This document shows, one piece after another, positions 1-7,867 of a DNA stretch of 64,000 nt. The notes under the pieces were generated by a model that did no database searches, was not told the DNA's origin, and was given only the letters and a program-made list of their open reading frames with translations. The DNA lies in assembly GCF_014773225.1 (NCBI RefSeq), contig NZ_JACXAJ010000001.1, forward strand, positions 372,001 to 436,000. The letters run 5' to 3'. Both the position numbers and the translations under genes were made by a program. Origin of the DNA: Pontibacter aquaedesilientis (GTDB lineage: Bacteria > Bacteroidota > Bacteroidia > Cytophagales > Hymenobacteraceae). Positions within the stretch are counted from its first letter, which is position 1; each line of letters opens with the position of its first letter.

Positions 1-663
1 TCCGGGCCTGTGGCTTTTCATCATACTCCTACCTGGCTCGAGCGCATGCAACTGGTGGAGTTTGCCTCACTGATCGGGGTAGGGGGGGCATCGATCGGGC
101 TCCAGCAACCCAACATGTGCAACGGGGCCAACCTGGCCTATACCCGGCAGCTGTTCGAGGAAGTCGGCGGATTTGAGGGGAACGAAGGGATAGCCAGCGG
201 CGACGATGAGTTTTTGCTGCACAAAGCCAGCCGGCTATACCCGGAGCGCATCGCTTTTCTGAAGCATGAGCAGGCCATTGTCTATACCGCTGCCCAAAAG
301 ACCGTGAAAAGTTTCGTTGCGCAGCGGGTGCGCTGGGCAAGCAAGTGGCGGAGTTACCAGAACTGGGACGTGAAACTGGTGGCCCTTAGTGTGTTTGCCG
401 TGAACCTGCTGCTGTTTCTGGCTATACCTGCCGTGCTCTTTGGCGGGCTGCCGCTGTGGGGTTTCGGGCTGACGTATGCTGCCAAGTTTACGATAGATTT
501 CTTGTTTTTAGACCGTATGCTAACTTTCATGCGGCAGCGCAATTTACTTATTTATATGCTTCCACTGCAGCTAGTTTACATTCCTTACGTACTATATACC
601 GCTATAAAAGGCCTTACGGGCCGGTATAACTGGAAAGGCCGAACCATCCGAAACCATGACTGA
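1..663 (+). CDS. GT2 family membrane glycosyltransferase, C-terminal part (5' end outside window)
   Basis: The frame is open from base 1 (Ser-Gly-Pro precede the GTG at 10), so the gene starts upstream of the window. What remains is the acceptor half of a GT2 glycosyltransferase: an acidic GDDEFLL motif, then QRVRW, the QxxRW signature of processive-type enzymes, then three or four hydrophobic helices at the C-terminus. The family transfers sugar from a nucleotide sugar at the inner face of the membrane. The gene at 3281 has the same motif order, so a shared surface-polysaccharide role is inferred; the sugar is unknown. The end overlaps the next gene by 8 bases (ATGACTGA), which suggests coupled translation. 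Confidence 0.85.
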   Translation, partial: SGPVAFHHTPTWLERMQLVEFASLIGVGGASIGLQQPNMCNGANLAYTRQLFEEVGGFEGNEGIASGDDEFLLHKASRLYPERIAFLKHEQAIVYTAAQKTVKSFVAQRVRWASKWRSYQNWDVKLVALSVFAVNLLLFLAIPAVLFGGLPLWGFGLTYAAKFTIDFLFLDRMLTFMRQRNLLIYMLPLQLVYIPYVLYTAIKGLTGRYNWKGRTIRNHD

Positions 664-913
664 AAACGAATTTACCCTACTCGACGAACTCTACTTCGTA
701 ACGTCGTACCCCGACCTGAAAAGCACCAGTGCCCTCACCGACGAGGAACTCTGCGCCGCCCTGCGCGACCTGATCGCCAAAGGCTACATCAAAATCCTCT
801 ATCCGGACCCTGATACAGAGCATGCCTTCGACGAGAAAACGTTCGGGCAGCAATGCCAGGACTATTTCTATCTGGCGACCAAAGCGGGTCTGGTGGTGCA
901 CAATTCTATCTAA
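656..913 (+). CDS. small conserved-looking hypothetical protein
   Basis: An 85-residue acidic soluble protein whose ATG lies inside the end of the glycosyltransferase gene. No signal peptide or membrane segment is seen. The pattern of a helix-rich start (LLDELYFVTSYPDL), an LxxLxxLIxKGYIKIL stretch and a final beta-like segment resembles a winged-helix fold, but I do not recognise the family. The tight overlap with the glycosyltransferase suggests it belongs to that operon. The coding call rests on the overlap, codon use like the neighbours and a clean length. Confidence 0.65.
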   Translation: MTENEFTLLDELYFVTSYPDLKSTSALTDEELCAALRDLIAKGYIKILYPDPDTEHAFDEKTFGQQCQDYFYLATKAGLVVHNSI

Positions 914-1116
914 GCATCGCATTTACAAGTGTCTGGATTTCCGTTCGCACATGGGTCAGTTTAATTTTGTTTGAACAATTTGTGACGCGGCGGGTTGCCA
1001 TGCTGTAACTGCGGCGAATACGGATTAAAGAGCAGGTTTTTGGTAGAAGGGAAAAGATTGCAGTAGTTTTTTTGTAAATTTACACGATGTATACCTGGCG
1101 CTGTTGTGATGCCGGG

Positions 1117-1150
1117 TGCCTACTGGCCCCACAAGCGAGCACAGTAGGCA
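1117..1150 (+). promoter_or_regulatory. leader hairpin upstream of the SpoIIE phosphatase gene
   Basis: Perfect 9-base arms TGCCTACTG (1117-1125) and CAGTAGGCA (1142-1150) enclose a 16-base loop and end 24 bases before the ATG at 1175. There is no T-run, so it is not a terminator by sequence. A TAAATTTA box about 40 bases upstream could be the promoter. Control of translation is possible but not shown. Confidence 0.35.
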
Positions 1151-1174
1151 AAGCCCTATAACCTATGAAACAGA

Positions 1175-2398
1175 ATGCCTGAAATAATCACACCTAATGT
1201 TCAGCAGGAACTGAACCTGAAAAAGCTGGAGCTGTCGGCTCTGCTGGAGATTACGCAGGCCATTAACGATAACCTGCCAGAGGAAGCGCTTTACAAAATC
1301 TACCGCTTCACGCTGCTGGCTCAGTTGCAGATTAACCGCCTGGCCCTGTTTGTGCACGACGAGAAGTGGGACTGCAAAGTGAGCTTTGGAACCGACCTCG
1401 ACGCCGCCAAGCTAAACCTGCCCGACGCCATTCTGGAGTTGAAGGAAATCACCCGTATTTCGAAACTGAGCGTGGACAAGAAATGGCGGGCTTTCGAAAT
1501 CGTGATCCCGATTTTGCACAACGGCAAAGTGCTTGCCTTCGTGATGATCGGGAAAATTCAGCCGTACTATACCAACATCGAAGCGCTCAACTTTGTGCAG
1601 ACGGTGAGTAATATCATGCTGGTGGCCATCGAGAACCACCGCATGGCACGACAGCGACTGGCGCAGGAGTCTATCCGGAAAGAGATTGAGATTGCCCGCG
1701 AAGTGCAGTCCATGCTGTTCCCTAAGTCGTTGCCCAACGACAAAGACGTTGCCATCCATGCCAGCTATATACCGCATTCTTCCATCGGCGGCGACTACTA
1801 CGACTTCATTGAGATAGACAAGGACCAGTTTCTTTTCTGCGTGGCCGATGTGTCGGGCAAGGGTGTGCCAGCCTCGCTGCTGATGTCAAACTTCCAGGCA
1901 GGCTTGCGCACCATTTTGCGTCAGACCGCCGACCTGAATACCGTAGTGTCGGAACTCAACCACCTGATCTACCGCAATGCCATCGCCGAGAAATTCATCA
2001 CGACTTTCCTGGCCATTTTCAACCGCAGTACCCGCGAGTTGAGTTATGTAAACGCCGGCCACAATGCCCCGGTGCTGCTCTACGAAAACAACACACACGA
2101 CCTGCTCAACGATGGCTGCACCATGCTGGGCGTATTCGATGTGCTGCCTTTTATGAATGTGGGCAAAATCAACGTACCCGAAAATGCCGTGCTGCTGTGC
2201 TATACCGATGGCTTGACGGAGGTGTTCGACGTAGACGAGTCGGAGTTCGGCATTGAAGGAACGATCGACTTCCTGCAGAAAAACCGCTTTCTGAGTTCCA
2301 AAATGCTGCACCTGCAACTGCTCAACGCCATCAACCTCTACAACGAAGACGCTTCTTTCGGCGACGACATTACGCTGTTGTCGTGCAGATTCAAGTAG
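1175..2398 (+). CDS. GAF-SpoIIE (PP2C-type) protein serine phosphatase, RsbU-like
   Basis: 407 residues. The N-terminal part (about 20-165) looks like a GAF-type sensor domain. A linker helix with IAREVQSMLFPKSLP leads into a SpoIIE phosphatase domain with the metal-binding acidic motifs GGDYYDF, ADVSGKGVPA, YTDGLTEVFD and final GDDITLL, all intact. Family members dephosphorylate anti-anti-sigma (STAS) proteins in partner-switching pathways. No anti-sigma kinase is next to it; the only STAS-like protein in the window is far away at 61447. The upstream ATG at 1166 opens only a five-codon frame that runs across this start, so 1175 is used. Confidence 0.9.
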   Translation: MPEIITPNVQQELNLKKLELSALLEITQAINDNLPEEALYKIYRFTLLAQLQINRLALFVHDEKWDCKVSFGTDLDAAKLNLPDAILELKEITRISKLSVDKKWRAFEIVIPILHNGKVLAFVMIGKIQPYYTNIEALNFVQTVSNIMLVAIENHRMARQRLAQESIRKEIEIAREVQSMLFPKSLPNDKDVAIHASYIPHSSIGGDYYDFIEIDKDQFLFCVADVSGKGVPASLLMSNFQAGLRTILRQTADLNTVVSELNHLIYRNAIAEKFITTFLAIFNRSTRELSYVNAGHNAPVLLYENNTHDLLNDGCTMLGVFDVLPFMNVGKINVPENAVLLCYTDGLTEVFDVDESEFGIEGTIDFLQKNRFLSSKMLHLQLLNAINLYNEDASFGDDITLLSCRFK

Positions 2399-2405
2399 GT
2401 TGATT

Positions 2406-2647
2406 GTTGTTCGTTATTCGTTGTTCGTGGGGAAATTTGTGCCTTAGTTGAGGTTCATAATTAGATGTAGATCGTCAGATTCTAAGAAAAGCACTCAGGG
2501 TCCATCGTCACGTTGTATAGAAGTCAGTTTAAATAGAGAGCCCTTTGCTTTCAAGATTACTTGAATCAGTTTTTGGATTCTCAATTTATAAGTTGGCAAT
2601 AAAACATTCATCAGTCAGGAAACGATCAACGATTAACGAACAACGAC
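2406..2647. repeat. intergenic block bounded by inverted TCGTT/AACGA repeats
   Basis: The left end (2406-2427) carries GTTGTTCGTTATTCG-type repeats and the right end (2621-2647) carries their reverse complement (CGATTAACGAACAAC). They bound about 190 bases of unrelated AT-rich sequence without a convincing gene. The right arm runs up to the TTG start of the deacetylase gene. The layout resembles a dispersed intergenic repeat or a MITE-like element, and it matches the layout of the block at 4371-4675. Confidence 0.5.
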
Positions 2648-2648
2648 A

Positions 2649-3284
2649 TTGTTTCGCCTCTACAAAACGCCCCAACTGCTCTGGAAACTGATGACCGGCT
2701 ATACCTGGCTGAAGGAAGGACCGGATAAGACCCTATACCTGACCTTTGACGATGGGCCGATTCCGGAGGTAACCCCCTGTGTACTGGAGCAACTAGCAAC
2801 TTATGGCGCAAAAGCCACCTTTTTTGCCGTAGGCGAAAACCTGGTGAAGCATCGGGACGTGGCGGAGCAAGTACTGGCGCAAGGGCATCGCCTGGCCAAT
2901 CACACGCAGCACCACCTGCGCGGCTGGGAAACCTCGCTGCCCCGCTACCTCAGCGACGTGCAGTTATGCCAGCAGGAACTGGAAAAACTGGATCCCTCAA
3001 CTGCCCATCATAAGCTTTTCCGTCCGCCTTATGGGCGCATTACCTCCAGGCAGGCCACGGCGTTGCGGCCCGATTATGAACTGGTGATGTGGGATGTGCT
3101 CACCAATGATTATGACAATAGCCTGTTGCCGGAGAAATGCCTGCGGGAGTCTATCCGGTGTACCCAAAGCGGCAGCATCATCGTATTTCACGACAGCCTG
3201 AAAGCGCAGCGAAACATGAGGTACGCCCTTCCCCGATTTTTAGAACATTTTACCGCACAAGGCTATACCTTTCAGACCTTATGA
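2649..3284 (+). CDS. polysaccharide deacetylase (NodB homology domain)
   Basis: 211 residues with the carbohydrate esterase 4 motifs in order: TFDDGP (metal-binding Asp pair), NHTQHHL (metal His residues), FRPPYGR, and a C-terminal IIVFHDS motif. The family removes N-acetyl groups from chitin-like or peptidoglycan sugars using a divalent metal. The start is TTG at 2649, because a stop lies at 2634 and no ATG lies between; TTG gives the expected short N-terminus. No signal peptide is evident. It overlaps the next glycosyltransferase by four bases (ATGA), so the two are probably translated together and act on one glycan. Confidence 0.88.
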   Translation: MFRLYKTPQLLWKLMTGYTWLKEGPDKTLYLTFDDGPIPEVTPCVLEQLATYGAKATFFAVGENLVKHRDVAEQVLAQGHRLANHTQHHLRGWETSLPRYLSDVQLCQQELEKLDPSTAHHKLFRPPYGRITSRQATALRPDYELVMWDVLTNDYDNSLLPEKCLRESIRCTQSGSIIVFHDSLKAQRNMRYALPRFLEHFTAQGYTFQTL

Positions 3285-4372
3285 TGGTATCGGTGGCCTA
3301 CTTTGTGCTGTATTTTCTCGTCTTTCTGACGTTGCTATACCTGTTGCTTTTCAACCGGAAGCGTTATACCCGCCAACTCACCTATTACCCCCGCATCAGC
3401 ATCCTTATTGCCGCTCGCAACGAGGAACACCATATCCTGAACTGCCTGCAGGCCATCGCCGCGCTGGACTACCCGCATGATAAGATCGAAGTGCTGGTCG
3501 GCGACGACGGCTCTACAGACCGTACCCGTGCACTGGTGGAGGAATTCGCTAAAGGCAGGCCCGGCTATACCTGTGTCCCTATCACCGACACGATAGGGCT
3601 GGCCAAAGGCAAAGCTAATGTGCTGGCACAACTGGCGCGGCAAGCCACAACCGACATTTTCCTGTTCACGGATGCCGACATCGAAGTGCCGCCTACCTGG
3701 GTGAAGGCCATGCTGTCGGCCCTGGATCAAAAGGTAGGTGTTGTAACTGGCCTGACCACCGTGAAAGGCCGTAGCCTTTTTGCCCGCCTGCAGAGCCTGG
3801 ATTGGCTTTACTCGCTCGGGCTCATGCAGGTGTTCAGCGACCTGAACATGCCTGTCACGACCATGGGCAACAACATGCTGCTTACCCGGCAAGCTTACGA
3901 GGATGCGGGAGGTTTTGAGAATATTAAATTTTCGGTGACAGAAGACATCGCCATTTTCAATCAGGTACTTAAGCAGGGTTACAAGTTCCGGAACATCTAC
4001 GAGCCTAGCGTGCTGGCGCTTTCGGCACCCACTGCTTCTTTTGGGGAACTGCTGCAGCAGCGCAAACGCTGGATGCGCGGGTCGGTATACCTGCCGGTTT
4101 ATATGTTTGCCATTTTCGTGTTGCATTCGGCCTATTACCCGGTGCTGGTGCCGTTCTTTTTTCAGGCCCCGACCGGTATAGCCGGAGGCATTTTTCTGGC
4201 CAAACTGCTGCTGCAAAGCCTATACCTGCACACCTGCCTCAAGCGCCTAAACCGAACGGCCCCCTGGTGGTTATACCTGATCTTCGAGCTATACCTGCTC
4301 GTCTCCTCCATTATCCTGATTATCTACTTTTTCCTACCTACCAAACTAATGTGGAAGGGGAGGAGGTATTAG
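3281..4372 (+). CDS. GT2 family membrane glycosyltransferase
   Basis: 363 residues. An N-terminal hydrophobic helix, a catalytic domain with GDDGSTDRT, FTDADIEV (DxD), TED and QQRKRW (QxxRW), then two or three C-terminal membrane helices. This is the layout of processive GT2 synthases. The start at 3281 is chosen because the ATG overlaps the deacetylase stop (ATGA), although the frame is open further upstream inside that gene. Pairing of a GT2 synthase with a NodB deacetylase is the pattern of poly-N-acetylglucosamine-type systems, but that substrate is inference only. Confidence 0.9.
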   Translation: MMVSVAYFVLYFLVFLTLLYLLLFNRKRYTRQLTYYPRISILIAARNEEHHILNCLQAIAALDYPHDKIEVLVGDDGSTDRTRALVEEFAKGRPGYTCVPITDTIGLAKGKANVLAQLARQATTDIFLFTDADIEVPPTWVKAMLSALDQKVGVVTGLTTVKGRSLFARLQSLDWLYSLGLMQVFSDLNMPVTTMGNNMLLTRQAYEDAGGFENIKFSVTEDIAIFNQVLKQGYKFRNIYEPSVLALSAPTASFGELLQQRKRWMRGSVYLPVYMFAIFVLHSAYYPVLVPFFFQAPTGIAGGIFLAKLLLQSLYLHTCLKRLNRTAPWWLYLIFELYLLVSSIILIIYFFLPTKLMWKGRRY

Positions 4373-4675
4373 GAGTTTGGGAGTTAGAGAGTTAGAAAGT
4401 TGGGAAGTTAAAAGTTCTGTAGGGACAGGTCGTGACCTGTCCGCTCACCAAGGTAGTCTATGCAACGGAATTAACCCGCTTTTTTTGGGTTAAAACCCTA
4501 TACAGAAACAGTATACCAAAGCATGGAATTCATTACTTGATTACTTATGCACGACTCAGACAGGTCGCAACCTGTCCCAACAAGATTACCTCCCAAACTC
4601 CTCAACTCCCAACTCCCAAACTCCTCAACTTCCCAACTTTCTAACTTCCAAACTTCCAAACTCTCAAACTTCTCT
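4371..4675. repeat. composite intergenic repeat with three hairpins between GGGAGTT and AACTCCC arrays
   Basis: The left flank 4371-4415 is a run of GGAGTT/AGAGTT/GGGAAGTT units; the right flank 4590-4675 is the inverted version (AACTCCCAA, AACTTCC). Between them lie GGACAGGTC-GT-GACCTGTCC at 4423-4442, a TTAACCC/GGGTTAA hairpin at about 4471-4493, and GACAGGT-CGCA-ACCTGTC at 4559-4576, so the inner arms are also related inverted repeats. No credible gene is present. It looks like a non-autonomous mobile or recombination-derived element. Confidence 0.6.
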
Positions 4676-4743
4676 CTTTCTTGCAGCCTTAGCCATAACT
4701 TCGGACCTTTGTACGGACAGGAGTAATTTGATTGAAAAAAACG

Positions 4744-5514
4744 ATGATGACTTTAGTTGATTCACACGCACATATATATTCAGATAAGTTTGACCAGGAC
4801 CGCGACGAGGCGCTGGCGCGGGCATTGGGGGAGGGGGTAGAGAAGATCTACATGCCCAACATCGATCATACCTCCATTGATAGCATGCTGGAAACCGAGG
4901 CGAAACACCCGGCGCAGTGTATTGCCATGATGGGACTGCACCCAACTTCCGTGGACAAGGATTTTGAGAAGGAGCTATACCTGGTGGAGGAGTGGCTGGG
5001 CAAACGCAAATTCGCGGCAGTGGGGGAATGCGGCATCGACCTGTACTGGGACAAGACCTTCCTGCCGCAACAGCAGGAGGCGCTACGGGTGCAGGTGGAG
5101 TTGGCTAAAAAGCACCAGTTGCCGATCGTGCTGCATACCCGCGACTCGTTCGACGAAACGTATGAGATCATAGCCGCTGCACAAGATGGCAGCCTGACCG
5201 GGATATTCCATTGCTTTTCGGGCACGGCAGCGCAGGCTGCCAAGGTGAAGGAGCTGGGCTTTCTGATGGGAATAGGCGGCGTGGCGACGTTCAAGAATGG
5301 CGGTCTGGACCAAGTGCTGCCGCATGTGGCGCTGGATGACCTCGTGCTCGAAACCGACTGCCCCTACCTGGCCCCTGTGCCGCACCGAGGTAAACGCAAC
5401 GAGCCCGTATACCTGCCGCTGGTAGCCCGGCGTGTGGCAGAACTCCTGCAGATACCCGTGGAAGAGGTAGCCGAAAAGACCACTAACAATGCCTTAAACC
5501 TGTTTGCATTATAA
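4744..5514 (+). CDS. TatD family metal-dependent hydrolase (DNase)
   Basis: About 256 residues with the TatD TIM-barrel metal ligands: DSHAHIY at the N-terminus, GECGIDLYW, VLHTRDS, IFHCFSG and LETDCPYLAP. The family has magnesium-dependent 3'-5' exonuclease/DNase activity on DNA or RNA. The ATG at 4744 (a second ATG follows at 4747) places the HAH motif at the usual distance from the N-terminus. An in-frame TTG at 4732 is 8 bases after AGGAG (4719-4723) and is an alternative. The asparaginase gene starts 2 bases after the stop, so the two form an operon. Confidence 0.92.
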   Translation: MMTLVDSHAHIYSDKFDQDRDEALARALGEGVEKIYMPNIDHTSIDSMLETEAKHPAQCIAMMGLHPTSVDKDFEKELYLVEEWLGKRKFAAVGECGIDLYWDKTFLPQQQEALRVQVELAKKHQLPIVLHTRDSFDETYEIIAAAQDGSLTGIFHCFSGTAAQAAKVKELGFLMGIGGVATFKNGGLDQVLPHVALDDLVLETDCPYLAPVPHRGKRNEPVYLPLVARRVAELLQIPVEEVAEKTTNNALNLFAL

Positions 5515-5516
5515 AG

Positions 5517-6581
5517 ATGGCTGTCATCAAAACTCAAATAGACACAGCGGCGCCCGCATTCCCGGAGGCGTCCATTCTGATCATTTATACCGGAGGCACG
5601 GTGGGGATGGTGTATGACGAAAAGCATCACCTGATACCATTCAACTTTAGCCAGATACTGGAGAAGGTGCCGGAGCTCAGCAACTTTAAGTACATGCTCA
5701 CGGTGCTGAGCATCGAGCCTGCCATCGACTCCTCAAACGTGGCGCTCAGCGACTGGCTCATGCTGGCCAACCTGATCCGTGACAACTACGCCGATTACGA
5801 CGGCTTTGTCGTGCTGCACGGCACCGATACCATGGCCTACAGCGCATCGGCCCTGAGTTACCTGCTCGAAAACCTTGAAAAACCAGTGATTTTTACCGGT
5901 GCACAGGTGCCGATTGGCCGGACACGCACCGATGCCCGCGCTAACCTGATCACGGCGCTACAGTTGGCAGCCACCAAAGTGAACGGAAAAAGCGTGGTGC
6001 CGGAGGTTTGCATTTACTTCCATAACTTGCTTATTCGTGGCAATAGGGCCAAAAAGGTGGAGAGTCGGCATTTCAACGCCTTTAAGTCGGAGAATTACCC
6101 CTTGCTGGCCAAGGCCGGCATCAGCATCGATTTTTATGAGAGCGCCATCCTGCCGCACCCCGAAAAAACGCTGCACGTGCATCAGCAGTTGGATGACCGG
6201 GTAGCCATCCTGAAGCTGTTCCCGGGTATAACGCCGCAGGTGATGCGGAGTGTGCTGGAGGCACCGGACTTGCGTGGCGTGGTGCTGGAAACCTTTGGGG
6301 CCGGAAATGCGCCGACGGCTGGCTGGTTGCTCGAGCTGCTCGAAAATGCCATTGCCCGCGGGATCTATATCCTGAACGTATCGCAGTGCGATGAGGGGCG
6401 TGTGGACCAGGGACGCTACGAAACCAGTAAATACCTGCTCAACATGGGCGTAATCGGCGGCGACGACATTACCACGGAGGCGGCTATTACCAAACTGATG
6501 TTTGTATTGGGGCTTGACCTACCTGCATCGCAAACCAAAGAGTTGCTGCGCCTTAACCTGCGCGGTGAGATCACGAAATAG
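5517..6581 (+). CDS. ansA: type I L-asparaginase
   Basis: 354 residues, cytoplasmic, no signal peptide. The first catalytic threonine lies in IIYTGGTVGM and the second in VLHGTDTMAYSASAL; the TGAQVPIGRTRTDAR segment is typical of bacterial type I (AnsA) enzymes, which hydrolyse asparagine to aspartate and ammonia. The length is typical. It follows the TatD gene by 2 bases. No regulator lies next to it. Confidence 0.92.
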   Translation: MAVIKTQIDTAAPAFPEASILIIYTGGTVGMVYDEKHHLIPFNFSQILEKVPELSNFKYMLTVLSIEPAIDSSNVALSDWLMLANLIRDNYADYDGFVVLHGTDTMAYSASALSYLLENLEKPVIFTGAQVPIGRTRTDARANLITALQLAATKVNGKSVVPEVCIYFHNLLIRGNRAKKVESRHFNAFKSENYPLLAKAGISIDFYESAILPHPEKTLHVHQQLDDRVAILKLFPGITPQVMRSVLEAPDLRGVVLETFGAGNAPTAGWLLELLENAIARGIYILNVSQCDEGRVDQGRYETSKYLLNMGVIGGDDITTEAAITKLMFVLGLDLPASQTKELLRLNLRGEITK

Positions 6582-6618
6582 CTTTGGAGAATATATTTGA
6601 GGTATAGCCGGCCAAAAA

Positions 6619-6651
6619 TTTGCGATAGTGCCAGATATTGGCGTATATTTG
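6619..6651 (+). promoter_or_regulatory. Bacteroidota-type promoter of tRNA-Ser
   Basis: TTTG at 6619-6622 and TATATTTG at 6644-6651 are separated by 21 bases, matching the -33 TTTG / -7 TAnnTTTG consensus of this phylum. The tRNA begins 12 bases after the -7 box. This is one of the clearest promoters in the window. Confidence 0.75.
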
Positions 6652-6662
6652 CACTCTCAAAA

Positions 6663-6750
6663 AGAGAGCTGTCCGAGTGGTCGAAGGAGCACGCCTGGAA
6701 AGTGTGTATACCCCAAAAGGGTATCAAGGGTTCGAATCCCTTGCTCTCTG
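6663..6750 (+). tRNA. tRNA-Ser (anticodon GGA)
   Basis: 88 bases. The 7-bp acceptor stem pairs 6663-6669 with 6743-6749. The anticodon arm CACGC-CTGGAAA-GTGTG gives anticodon GGA. A long variable arm (ATACCCC/GGGTAT) marks a class II tRNA, and the T arm is AAGGG-TTCGAAT-CCCTT. No CCA is encoded. A T-rich terminator follows. tRNA genes are frequent integration targets and a recombinase lies 1.1 kb downstream, but I found no second copy of the 3' end. Confidence 0.96.
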
Positions 6751-6761
6751 CTGCATAACCC

Positions 6762-6798
6762 AAAAAAGCCTGTTAGTGTAAAACTGACAGGCTTTTTT
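6762..6798. terminator. intrinsic terminator after tRNA-Ser (probably bidirectional)
   Basis: AAAAAAGCCTGT and ACAGGCTTTTTT form a 12-bp stem with T-runs on either strand. It lies between the tRNA and the convergent zinc-finger gene. Confidence 0.8.
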
Positions 6799-6825
6799 GT
6801 CTTTATACTTTTCTGTTTTTATACC

Positions 6826-7206
6826 TTATCCCTTCTCCATATAAGGTTGCCAGCTCACAATGAGCACCTTTCCGTCCTCAAGTTGCAGATAGCCATAATC
6901 GTAGCAAAAGTGATAGGTATTGCCCTGTTTGGTGCGGTAGAGGTGGGTGAAGTGGCGAAAGTCGAAACCAGCCAGCTGCAGCAACTCGCGCCTAAGGGTT
7001 GTTTTGCCTTCGGGGCTGGCCTGCTTAAGCAGGCTTCTGTTTTTTCTGAGTATGGCGTTTATTTTCTGTATGAGTCGTTCACCTTTGTCTTCCCTTTTTT
7101 TTGCGTTGTTGAACAGGAACCGGCATTGGTCTGAACAGAAACGTTTGTCTGTTCTGCCTATAATCTCATCCTCGCAGGTGGGGCAATGTCTTACTGTTTG
7201 CTTCAT
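6826..7206 (-). CDS. small zinc-finger-like hypothetical protein
   Basis: 126 residues. The N-terminus holds HCPTCEDEI then FCSDQC, a four-cysteine zinc-ribbon arrangement, followed by a basic helical region (NNAKKREDKGERLIQKIN) and a C-terminal part with aromatic residues (HFCYDYGYLQLEDGK). Similar short proteins are common as hypothetical proteins in Bacteroidota. The N-terminal ribbon suggests nucleic-acid or protein binding; no function is claimed. The start codon is 4 bases from a 46-bp perfect palindrome shared with the divergent recombinase operon. Confidence 0.8.
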   Translation of the reverse strand: MKQTVRHCPTCEDEIIGRTDKRFCSDQCRFLFNNAKKREDKGERLIQKINAILRKNRSLLKQASPEGKTTLRRELLQLAGFDFRHFTHLYRTKQGNTYHFCYDYGYLQLEDGKVLIVSWQPYMEKG

Positions 7207-7210
7207 TATT

Positions 7211-7256
7211 CGTGTTATTACTCGAGTATATCCGGGTATACTCGAGTAATAACACG
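7211..7256. repeat. 46-bp perfect palindrome (20-bp arms) in a divergent promoter region
   Basis: CGTGTTATTACTCGAGTATA (7211-7230) and its exact reverse complement (7237-7256) are separated by TCCGGG. It sits 4 bases upstream of the minus-strand zinc-finger start and 47 bases upstream of the plus-strand recombinase operon. There is no T-run, so a terminator is unlikely. An operator or a recombination site is more plausible. Confidence 0.85.
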
Positions 7257-7303
7257 GATACGTGCTGCATAGGGTTTAATTTCAGGCCTCTAATACATTA
7301 GCT

Positions 7304-7867
7304 ATGCAGCAAACTTACAGCACATCGCCAGTCTTATACCTGAACACGCTGGAGCATGAAGGAAAACAGTTTATGCGCCTATGGTACAAGCCTGATCACC
7401 GAATTACCAAGCTGTTGAAAGACAGCGATGTAGCTAAGTACAGCAAAACCTACAAGTGCTACGTGACGCACAAAACACCGGAGGCAATTGAGTTGCTGCA
7501 CAGGCACTTTCAGGGAGTGGCGTTGGTGGATGTGCGCTACCTCAACAGACCCAAACGGCTTCGGCCAGCTATGGGCGCGGTAGTTACTTCGGGCAACCTG
7601 CAGTCCGAGCCGCTGGCCAAGCTGCCTGAGCTCCCCATCATACGCCTGCAGCCGCTGGAGCACGAAGGGAAGACGATTATCCAAATCTCTTTTCCCTTTA
7701 ACGAGCTGATATACAAAACCCTGAAGTGCAGTTCCTGCTGCCAGTGGCTGCCCGAGCCGAGGTGCTTTGCCGTGGGCACCGACGCCAAAAACCTACACCA
7801 ACTGCTCGACGAGGTGCAGGAACAGCGCAGGTGTGGCTCGCGGCCACTATGCATATCCGGGACATGA
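7304..7867 (+). CDS. N-terminal tandem domain of a tyrosine recombinase, in a different frame from the catalytic part
   Basis: 187 residues. Two copies of one domain are visible: about residues 10-85 (LNTLEHEGKQFMRLWY...HRHFQGVALVDVRYL) and 108-175 (LQPLEHEGKTIIQISF...DEVQEQ). Such repeats precede the catalytic domain in several Bacteroidota tyrosine recombinases. After EVQEQ the frame continues for 13 unrelated-looking residues and stops, while the other frame reads on with AQVWLAATMHIRD, which aligns with the end of repeat one. So either a frameshift near 7820-7835 split one gene, or two coupled genes exist: the stop overlaps an ATG of the catalytic gene (ATGA at 7864-7867). Confidence 0.6.
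   Translation: MQQTYSTSPVLYLNTLEHEGKQFMRLWYKPDHRITKLLKDSDVAKYSKTYKCYVTHKTPEAIELLHRHFQGVALVDVRYLNRPKRLRPAMGAVVTSGNLQSEPLAKLPELPIIRLQPLEHEGKTIIQISFPFNELIYKTLKCSSCCQWLPEPRCFAVGTDAKNLHQLLDEVQEQRRCGSRPLCISGT

Noticed and set aside
4432..4644. 70-codon open frame in the repeat block
   Set aside because: It is composed of the inverted-repeat arrays and hairpins, with repetitive codons.
7787..7793. Programmed -1 frameshift at CAAAAAC for the recombinase
   Set aside because: The heptamer is not a good slippery site, and the domain match shows the frame change must lie about 35-45 bases further on.
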